Shown here piece by piece: positions 55,360 through 64,000 of a stretch of DNA of 64,000 nucleotides. The stretch is from contig CP021424.1 in NCBI GenBank assembly GCA_002162095.1, forward strand, positions 2,569,442 to 2,633,441. Reading direction: 5' to 3'. The stretch is from Armatimonadetes bacterium Uphvl-Ar2. Lineage in GTDB: Bacteria; Armatimonadota; Fimbriimonadia; Fimbriimonadales; Fimbriimonadaceae. The notes below the pieces were generated by a model. It saw only the letters and a program-made list of their open reading frames with translations, was not told the DNA's origin and ran no database searches. Position 1 is the first letter of the stretch. Each line of letters begins with the position of its first letter. A program made the translations under genes and the position numbers.

Positions 55360-57320
55360 CTTTCCCCCAGCCAGGCACCCAAGGTGCCCCACCCTTTTTC
55401 CTCACTGCCTTCTCGTACTCGTCTTCCAAACCTGCTCGTTCTAAGAACTCCCTGGCCCAGGAATTGGAATTGCCAGTATTTGGGCCCTCTGGTACCGGCG
55501 CGTATTCTGCATCAGTAGTCTGCTCCATCTCCTCCTCGATTTTCTTGAATCTCTCAAGCCATGGCCCTACCGGGCTGTCATCGTCCACCAAGACAATACC
55601 ACCTGTGGCCTTTCCTCCGGTCTTGTTAAAGTCTTGAGTGCCCTTTTGCCAAGGCCCAGATCTTGATATAAGCGGGCCATAATTCCAGGGGTCGTCGTTC
55701 GTGGGCCGCCAGCGAAGCTATAGACAGGATCCTTGCCTCCTCGTGCATTGTCAATAACAATGATGCCCGCGTGGTAACCGCCGCCAAAAACGGGATACCA
55801 AATGAGGATTATCTTAACAAGCCCGTCCGGATCAAAGCTGGCAAGCGGATCGTTGGCGCAGTAAGAGTACCAGTTCCGGCCGTCCTTAACCGGATCGCGC
55901 GAAAGGAACCGCCCCGTTGTCGGGTCGTAGTAGCGGTGGCCGAGAAGCTTGAGGCCGCTGGAATCCTCTTGGTAGCCAAAGCCACCGGCGTAGCCGAAGG
56001 GGCCCTTCCAGGTTCCGGTGGCGGAGAGTTCCGCGCCGAAAGCGTCGTACACCCGCGTCGCTTGGATAGCACCCGCCCCGGAGGTCTGCGCATCCGCGTT
56101 CTTGAGGCCGGAATGAGACCAGGTGGACACCCCGCCTCGCCGCTCCGACACCCCCGGCGTGTAGGTGGCCTGCCCATCTCGCAGCACCGGGTCCGTGACA
56201 TAGCTGCCATCCCGCACAAACGTGCGAGACACGCCCCTTGCACCGTCCCCACCCGCGTATCCAGGCCGTTATAGGTGTGGGTTTCATTGATCCCCGGGCC
56301 AGTGATGGCGGTCACCCGGCTTTCGTAATCGTAGGTGAGGGTGGTGGTGCCGCCGGGCGCATTGATGCCCACGGTCCGCCCTGCGGCATCGTAGGTGTAG
56401 CTCTTGGCCCCGGCCGTTAGCATCTTGTCCGCCAGGTCATAAGTATAGCTTTCCACCGAGCCGTTTACGGTCTTGCTCAAGCGATTTCCGTTGGCATCGT
56501 AGGTGTAGGCGACGTTGTAGCCGCTGCGGACCTCGCTGGTCAGCTGCCCGGCCAGGTCGTAGCCGTAGTTCGTCGTCACACCGTTGACGGTCTGGCTCGT
56601 GATCTGGTCCGCGTTGTCCCAGGCGTAGCCCGTGGTGCGCAGAACGGTGGCACCCTGCTTCAATTGCACCTGCGTCAGCCGCGAACGCGTGTCGTAGGCG
56701 TAGTGCTCCGAGGTGCCGTTGGCGAGGGATTTCTGCCCCACCCGGCCCAAGGTGTCGTACACAAAGCTCGTCGTCTCGCTGAACGGATTCACCAGCGATG
56801 CCAGCCGCCCGGCGGTGTCGTAGCTGTAGGTGGTGGTGCCGCTGCCCGCCTCGTTCATCGTCAGGCGCTGCCCGGCGGCGTTGTAGGTGTAGGTCGTGGT
56901 TCCCTGCGGCTGGGCCAGGCTGGTCAGCTCGCCCGCCGCGTTGTAGGTGTAAGTGGTGGTGCCGGTTGCGTCCACCATCTGGGTGTGGCGGCCGCTGGCA
57001 TCATAGGCAAAGGTGGTGTCGGTGCCCGCGGGGTAGTCCACGGTGGTCATCTGCCCGGCATCATCGAACACGTAGCTGTTGGTGTAACCGAGCGGCGAGG
57101 TGTAGCCGCTCGTTTGGCCCGTGCCGAGGTAGCTCCACTGCTCCACCGCACCATCCGGCAGGGTGAGGCTCGTCACATCGCCGCGGGCGCTATGGGCGAA
57201 GTTGCGCGTGGCCCCGCGCCCATTGGTGATGGCCGTGACCCAGCTGTTGCTGTTGTACGTGTAGGTGTGGGTTTCGCCCTTGGGGTTGGTGGCCGTGATG
57301 AGCCGTCCTGCGTTGTCGTA
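55334..57320 (-). CDS. RHS orphan tip T8 (unit 3, two frameshifts)
   Basis: Same as 43414-45401, but with one G lost near 55706 and a C-run of four instead of five at 56234-56237. The C lost in unit 2 near 44490 is present here. The differing indels between otherwise identical copies suggest consensus errors. Confidence 0.75.
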
Positions 57321-57347
57321 AACTACTCCAAAAGTCTATGACGCGGA

Positions 57348-57779
57348 TCAGTTACCAAGAAGTACATGATCGTCCAGCACCTTGACTTGTCTCATACTCT
57401 TTGAGTTCCCAGGATAGTAGAAAATCTCGAGACTCTCATAATCTAAACCGCTTTGCTCAAGTTCCTCCCTTGTAATAAAGATTGTTCGCGCGAGAATTCC
57501 GTCGCCACCTTCCGTTAACTTTGTCGCAACTACAAGCAACCGACTACGATCAACTGCCCTAAATGAAACCCGTGGCCCCGGGGGCTGAACGTGCATGTAC
57601 TCGATCTTACAGAGCACCCCTTCGTGGACCTTGCTACAACTCGGGACGATTCTGGCGCGATTTGTGTCTAACATGAACAGCCTACACCCCGAAACATTCG
57701 CAAACAGTAATACGATGCAACAGAACGCCAAAACGGTAACAAGATACCCCTGTTTGTTCACTTTATCGTTGACTATCAT
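57348..57779 (-). CDS. Lipoprotein, candidate immunity for tip T10 (unit 3)
   Basis: Identical protein to 45429-45860. Confidence 0.7.
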   Translation of the reverse strand: MIVNDKVNKQGYLVTVLAFCCIVLLFANVSGCRLFMLDTNRARIVPSCSKVHEGVLCKIEYMHVQPPGPRVSFRAVDRSRLLVVATKLTEGGDGILARTIFITREELEQSGLDYESLEIFYYPGNSKSMRQVKVLDDHVLLGN

Positions 57780-60700
57780 TTAATGGTATACGGTAGACCC
57801 ATTTCTCTTGAATGCAATTGAGCCTGGCAAGCCGGGGCCGTTGGGAGGATCCCAGTTTCCACCACCTGTGCCGTTGGTCCATCCATCAATCGCTCGCATA
57901 TAGAAGAATGACAGATTGGATACCACAAATGGTCTTCTATATTCTCCTCTAGACGCCACCTCAGCTGCTCGGATGACGATATGCCAACAGTTATTGGTAA
58001 CAAAGTTGTAGTTCCCATATCGCATCTCGTTGGCAAACTCATCTTCAAGCATTAGATGTCCATCGGGGAATCGGCGCTTTTTTGACCAGACATCACTATT
58101 CTCTTCCTTGGTCACCGGATCAGTCGTTGGGTTCCCGTCAAAGGTTCTCCTGGGAAAATCAATTTCATAGTCCTTGGACGAATCGTTGATGTCAGGCCGT
58201 ATTATCACACGCCCATGCCCGAATGGAAAGCCGTTTTGCCCAATATCATTCCCTATGAACTCAATCTCTCCATATAGCCCTCGTCTATCTTGTCGGCTTA
58301 GTGGAGCGGCCGAACAATACACGTACCAGTTCCTCGCGTCCTTGATTGGATCGCGGGACAGGAACCGCCCGGTGGTCGGGTCGTAGTAGCGGTGGCCGAG
58401 GAGCTTGAGGCCACTGGAATCCTCTTGGTAGCCAAGCCCGCCAGCATAGCCAAAGGGGCCCTTCCAGGTTCCGGTGGCGGAGAGTTCCGCCCCAAAGGCG
58501 TCGTACACCCGGGTCGCTGCAATCGCGCCCACCGAAGTGGTCTGCGCATCCGCGTTCTTGAGGCCGGAATGCGACCAGGTGGAGACCCCGCCGCGCCGCT
58601 CCGAAACCCCCGGCGTGTAGGTGGCCTGGCCATCCCGCAGCACGGGGTCCGTGACGTAGCTGCCATCCCGCACAAACGTGCGCGACACGCCCCCCTGCAC
58701 CGTCCCCACCCGAGTATCCAGGCCGTTATAGTGTGGGTTTCGTTGATCCCAGGGCCGGAAATCGCCGTCACCCGGCTTTCGTAGTCGTAGGTGAGCGTTG
58801 TAGTGCCGCCAGGCGCATTGATCCCCACCGTCCGCCCTGCGGCGTCGTAGGTGTAGCTCTTGGCCCCGGCCGTCAGCATCTTGTCCGCCAGGTCATAAGT
58901 ATAGCTTTCCGCCACCCCGTTCACCGTCTTGCTTAAGCGGTTTCCGTTAGCATCGTAGGTGTAGGCCACGTTGTAGCCGCTCCGGACCTCGCTGGTCAGC
59001 TGCCCGGCCAGGTCGTAGCCATAGCTCGTCGTCACGCCGTTGACGGTTTGGCTCGTGATCTGGTCCGCGTTGTCCCAGGCGTAGCCGGTGGTGCGGAGCA
59101 CGGTGGCGCCCTGCTTCAGTTGCACCTGCGTCAGCCGCGAACGGGTGTCATACGCGTAGTGCTCCGAGGTGCCGTTGGCGAGGGATTTCTGCCCCACCCG
59201 GCCAAGGTGTCGTACACAAAGCTCGTCGTCTCGCTGAACGGATTCACCAGCGATGCCAGCCGCCCGGCGGTGTCGTAGCTGTAGGTGGTGGTGCCGCTGC
59301 CCGCCTCGTTCATCGTCAGGCGCTGCCCGGCGGCGTTGTAGGTGTAGGTCGTGGTTCCCTGCGGCTGCGCCAGGCTGGTCAGCTCGCCCGCCGCGTTGTA
59401 AGTGTAGGTGGTGGTGCCGGTTGCGTCCACCATCTGGGTGTGGCGGCCGCTGGCATCATAGGCAAAGGTGGTGTCGGTGCCCGCGGGGTAGTCCACGGTG
59501 GTCATCTGCCCGGCATCATCGAACACGTAGCTGTTGGTGTAACCGAGCGGCGAGGTGTAGCCGCTCGTTTGGCCCGTGCCGAGGTAGCTCCACTGCTCCA
59601 CCGCACCATCCGGCAGGGTGAGGCTCGTCACATCGCCGCGGGCGCTATGGGCGAAGTTGCGCGTGGCCCGCGCCCATTGTGATGGCCGTGACCCAGCTGT
59701 TGCTGTTGTACGTGTAGGTGTGGGTTTCGCCCTTGGGGTTGGTGGCCGTGATGAGCCGCCCCGCGTTGTCATACGTGCGGCTGCTGGTCCGGCTGAGCTC
59801 ATCCGTGAACGAGGTGACCAGGTTGCGGAAGTTGTAGACCAGCGAGACGGAAGTTCCGCCAGGCAGGGCTACGCCCGCGATGCGCCGCCAGTTATCCCGG
59901 GTGGCGGTAATGACGTTGCCCGACGGATCGTGACCGTGGCCACGCGCCCGATGAGGTCATAGGTGGCGCTGGTTTGCAGGCCCGTGGGGTCCGTGCTGCT
60001 GGTGACATCGCCATAGCCGTTGTAGGCCATGCTGCTGGTCCGCCCGAGGCCATCCGCAACGGCGGTGAGGTCGCCAAACGCGTTGTACGTTGCGGTGCAG
60101 TGGTGCGGCCCAGGGGTCCACCACGGAGGTGACCCGCCCCTGCGCGTTGTAGTTCACGGTGGTCACGTGGCCCAGCGGCGTGGTGACCGTGAGCAGATCG
60201 TTGGTGGCGTTATAGGTGTAGGTGGTGGTTTGGTTGAGCGGGTTCTTGCTGGTGAGCGTGTTGCCCTTGGCGTCGTAGGTGTACGTCCACACCTTGCCCC
60301 GGGCATCGGTGACGGTGAGCGGGTGCGCTCGGCATCGTAGGTGTAGGCCGTGCTGAAGCCCGCCGCATCCACCTCGCTGGCCAGCAGGCCGCTGAATAGT
60401 TGTGCACCACGGTTTGGCCGCCGGGCAGCGTGATGGTGGTGCTGCTGGTGGTGTAGGCATAGCCCGTGGTGTGGCCCAGGGGCTGACGTGGCTGGTCATG
60501 CGTTCGCTGGAATCGTAAGTCCAGGTCCACACGTGGCCATCCAGGTCGGTTTCGGTGAGGATGTTGTGCTGGGCGTTGTAGGTGAACGTGCGCGTCTTGG
60601 TCACGCCGCTGAGGGCCGGGTAGCTGACACCGGTGGTGTCGCCGGCGGCATTGTGGGTGAACGTCCACACGCGGGAGAGCGGATCGGTGACGCTGGTGAT

Positions 60701-61659
60701 GCGGCCGCTGCCATCGTAGGCAAAGGTGAGCGCGCGGCCATCCGGCGAGGTCACCGTGGTGATCTTGTGGCTGGCGTTGCGGTTGACGGTGGTGGTATTG
60801 CCGACGCGGTCCTTCTTGGCCGTGAGCCAGCCCGCCGCGTTGAACTCCCACTTGCTTTGGTTGGTGAAGGTGAGGGTGAATGTGCCGTTGGCGTTTTTGA
60901 CAAGGCCGTGCTGCCACCCGGAGGCGGATCGAACGCGCCGCTGACCTCGGCGTAGGGCACCAGGAGGCCATCCGGCATGCGCAAAATGGCCGACGAACCG
61001 GGCGTGTGGGTGACCTTGACGTCGTAGCTGTGGCTCCAGCCGTAGCCTAGGTCGCGCTGGTAATCGCCGATGCTGGAGTGGAGAGCCGGAAGCTGACGCC
61101 GCTCTCGCCGACCGCGCCCCAACTGACGATGCCGAGGGTGCTGAGCTTGTTGCCGGTGTTGGTATTGGTTTCGCCGCCCAGGCCGCCGATTCCCGCACCA
61201 CCGCCGCCGCCCCCGCTGGGGCCGCCCTTCTCCGGCTCCGCCGCCCGCGCCGCCGCCCGCACCCGAACCGCCGCCGGAGCCGCTGCCTTCACCCGCCGCC
61301 GCCACCACCGGCCCCTGCGCCACCGCTCCCGCCGGCCTGCAAGAGGGCGGGGAGCATGGGCCGGAGGGCCGCGTAGACATCGCCGCGCTCGATCGCATCT
61401 TGCATCTCCAGGCGATCAAGATCGCGCGGAGGGTGGGGTCCACCAGTTGTTGCGCTGGGGGTCGCGGCGGGGTTGGTCCCCGGTGGACCGGGTGGGCCCG
61501 CTCCGTGAAGGCCGGGGCGATGACCGGACGAAGCGGCGGAACTCCTGCTCCGCTTTTTCCTTGCCGGCCTTGGCGCCGAGGGCAAGACGGCCAGGCGATG
61601 GCCGTGGCCTGACGTGATGGCCACCGCACCGAGAAGGAGTGTTACGCGCTGAGAAACAT
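57780..61659 (-). CDS. Full-length RHS protein with tip T10 (unit 3, many frameshifts)
   Basis: Same gene as 45861-49763. The tip and last YD repeats are intact (57780-58709). From about 58730 upstream there are many single-base losses in homopolymers, including in the linker and signal peptide. Probably the same intact gene seen through poor consensus. Confidence 0.75.
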
Positions 61660-61905
61660 GGTCTGCCCCCGAAGATTGCCGGCAGTTTGCACAGCACCCA
61701 GAAGGGCTTGTCAAGGTCTGTGTAATTTTATTCGAATTTATTGCCCGAACGAGGGGGTAGCTGCCCTTTACAGCGGGTTGAACTTGGGGAGTGGGAAGAG
61801 TTTGCTATCTTGGAGAGCAGGGGCTGAGTTTCAAGGTGGATGGGCGACGCTTTCTATATCTTTCGCTACACAGGGTTGGCCGGGCTTGACTACCTCGTCA
61901 TTCGC

Positions 61906-62803
61906 TTAGAAAATCTCCACGGGTATACGCCGAGACGAACACGCTGCCTAGCGTTGAGGGTTTCAATCAGCGAGACCATAAGTTCCTTGGGATAGATCGT
62001 CCTTCGGTCACAGATTTGGCTATTCTCCGAAAATGTATGTACTTCTTCTGAGATATAGGTATTCCCTCAGATAGCGACTCTGCAGAACGGTCGGACGCCC
62101 ATCAAATCACGAAGGTGAAACGGGGGTTTCTCTTCATTGTTCTCTCCTGGAACTCTCCCGTAATCGTGGCACTGTGCGCCAGTGATATCGTGTGACGCGG
62201 CACGATAAGGGCGTAGTCTGTTAGTTTCCATACCGGTTCATCATCCCCCACGATACGAGATTTTGACAACGTTCATCGCATCAGGATAGCGTCGTAGATA
62301 GCCATATGATTTCGGCGCGACTGTGGAAAACGGCACCGCACAGAACGACGAAGAGGCGCTCTCAAGCCAAGCCTCTAAACCAGGCACACGGACGATTTGA
62401 AACGGAAGGTAGTAGGAGTCGGTAATGCCGAGACCCGGTGGCCGCTTGCACCAATGGAAAAGGCAGCGCCGTGATCCTCGGGACTTTGACCATAACCGTC
62501 AATGAACTCGAAACACAGCTCATGACTGAATTCAAGCCATAGGTTGTCGGCCTCTACCATCACGTGCGAACAATCATGCCACGGCCAATCCTTGGGACGC
62601 AAAAAGAAGAAATGCAATAATGAGTTCTCTGGCATGAGATAGCAAGACCCATTCTCGATTCGTCTTGGTCAGCGGGAATCGCAAGTATATCCAAGATTGT
62701 GGCCCGCCAATACGACGAATCTCCACTTGCTCTAACTCATCAATGAGAACTTCACATACTCTTGTGCCTCCAATGAGTTGCCACGACACTCACAAATTTG
62801 CAT
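61906..62803 (-). CDS. Unknown 303-aa protein (unit 3, frameshifted)
   Basis: Copy of 50012-50923 with about a dozen single-base losses. Confidence 0.65.
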
Positions 62804-62807
62804 AGGA

Positions 62808-63748
62808 CTAAATCAAATCACTCAACTCGCTAACCGGAAATGGCTGCAACTTCCCCTTCTGACGGCCGTTGAGTACTGCAAAAAGCGAGGCCACCAGTTC
62901 CGTGGGATAGATCGTCTCTCGATCGCAGTTATCTCCACATGTCTCGCTTGCATCAACCTCCGCTGAGATATAGCTGACGCCTTCTTGTAGCGCACCCTCG
63001 GGAACCGTGACTGTGCCCATAAGATCCCTGATGCGAAAAGGTGGCTTCCCTTCATTTCCACCACCTGGGACTCTGCCCTCGATGGTGGCGCTGTTCGCGA
63101 GCGAGACCGAATGGCGTGGCACAATGAGAGCATAGTCTGTTAGTTTCCAAACCGCTTCATCCATCCGCCAGGAAATGAGCTCTCGGCAAAGTTGATCGGC
63201 ATCAGGATAGGCGTTGTAGATGGCCTTTCGGTTTCGTCGCGATTGCGGGAACGGAACGGCGCAAAACGAGGAAGAAGCGCTCTCAAGCCACGACTCTAGC
63301 CCCGGCACATAGACAATTTGGTACGGCAAGTAGTAGCAGTAGCTGATACCCTTCGCCGGGGGGCGACTGGCCCCGACGGAATAGGGCACGCCGATCAACT
63401 TCGGCTGAGTTGACCATATATCCTCCAAGAATTCTTGGCGGAGTTTGGGGTCGAACTCCAGCCAAAGGAACCAAGTACGCAACCGGACGTGCCGACTTCC
63501 CATCGATACCCAGGCCTTGGGCGCCTCGAAATAGAAATGTAAGCTCATCAATCGCTTCGATTGAGTTTCCAAAACCAGGCTCGATTGTGATCCGTTAGCG
63601 GAAAACGCAGATAGTACATTCGGAATCCACCACCAAAGGGATGAGCCGTTACCTGCTCCAGTTCCCGTTCCAGAAACCGGACATACGAGAAGGCTTCATC
63701 TGAGGTCCCTCGACATTCGCACCAGATATACCGGTCTTGTTCCTGCAT
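62808..63748 (-). CDS. Unknown 313-aa protein (unit 3, one frameshift)
   Basis: Copy of 50928-51869 with a single C lost near 63574; otherwise intact. Confidence 0.7.
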
Positions 63749-63771
63749 TCAATATCTCCAGCTATGCGTAC

Positions 63772-64000
63772 TCACTTGAGAAATTCATTAAAGTCCTCCC
63801 ACTTCGACATATAGTCTTCAAGGCCAGGCTCGAATCTGACCTTGTAGCATGTCTGTGTAAAGACTGGCCCGCCTCGGTATCCCGCCAGCCGCGGGCAGAT
63901 CTTGAGGATACGCCGACGCATCTCCCGGAAGACATCCGAAGTGCCCGCCTCCTCGGCACCGGGCACACGGAATGAATACATGTTGTTCGTAGCAATGGGC
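63772..64000 (-). CDS. Putative immunity protein, four-member family (unit 3, partial)
   Basis: C-terminal part of the protein at 51893-52474; the rest lies beyond the window edge. Confidence 0.65.
   Translation of the reverse strand, partial: PIATNNMYSFRVPGAEEAGTSDVFREMRRRILKICPRLAGYRGGPVFTQTCYKVRFEPGLEDYMSKWEDFNEFLK

Larger units (their letters stand above)
53677..64000. repeat. Tandem unit 3 (partial, indel-rich)
   Basis: Same gene order as unit 2, starting at offset 11920. The offset falls to about 11880 by 62.8 kb because of roughly forty net single-base deletions, mostly in homopolymers, dense between about 58.7 and 62.8 kb. Confidence 0.88.

Noticed and set aside
1..64000. Transposase or integrase genes that could explain the mosaic
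   Set aside because: I found no frame with DDE, tyrosine-recombinase or serine-recombinase motifs and no IS-type terminal repeats; homologous recombination between YD repeats is enough.

Overview
The window reads as chromosomal DNA from a GC-rich, Gram-negative-type bacterium. A compact menaquinone operon, a PEP-CTERM sorting-tail protein, a lipobox lipoprotein and a small beta-barrel-like secreted protein would fit the Fimbriimonadia/Armatimonadota or a similar environmental lineage. That placement is inference; there is no rRNA or other phylogenetic marker.

Region 1 (1-8.8 kb) is ordinary chromosome on the + strand: the 3' part of menD, then menB, menA, menC and menE with overlapping, coupled starts (classical 1,4-dihydroxy-2-naphthoate route to menaquinone), and a nitroreductase-family gene. 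A PEP-CTERM protein, a convergent secreted esterase and an ankyrin-repeat protein follow.

Region 2 (8.9-21.8 kb) is an accessory island. Most genes are small, on the - strand, AT-richer and unrecognised, often in tandem paralogous pairs and often with one or more membrane segments. Chromosomal debris lies among them: an araD 3' fragment, a GH127 beta-L-arabinofuranosidase 3' fragment, and two duplicated gene tails that end exactly at stop codons. I read it as a bank of immunity-like genes without toxins, inserted at 3' ends of genes.

Region 3 (21.8-34 kb) is an array of displaced RHS C-terminal ends ('orphan tips'), all on the - strand. Each carries a variable length of RHS/YD-repeat core, usually a different tip, and a small downstream gene that is the likely immunity gene.

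Region 4 (30.5-64 kb) is built from tandem units: unit 1 (30472-41756, 11285 bp), unit 2 (41757-53676, 11920 bp) and unit 3 (53677 to the window end). Each holds a full-length secreted RHS protein (signal peptide, Gly-rich linker, YD repeats, tip), the orphan tips downstream of it, and four upstream genes of unknown function. Units 1 and 2 are nearly identical except for the tip/immunity segment: one unit carries tip T9 with a membrane protein, the other tip T10 with a lipoprotein. Unit 3 repeats unit 2 but has dozens of single-base homopolymer deletions, as in unpolished long-read consensus. The copy number may therefore be partly an assembly artefact.

Together regions 2-4 look like a polymorphic-toxin locus that diversifies by recombination in the YD-repeat core, keeping old tips and their immunity genes downstream. 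Tips are numbered T1-T10 from left to right.
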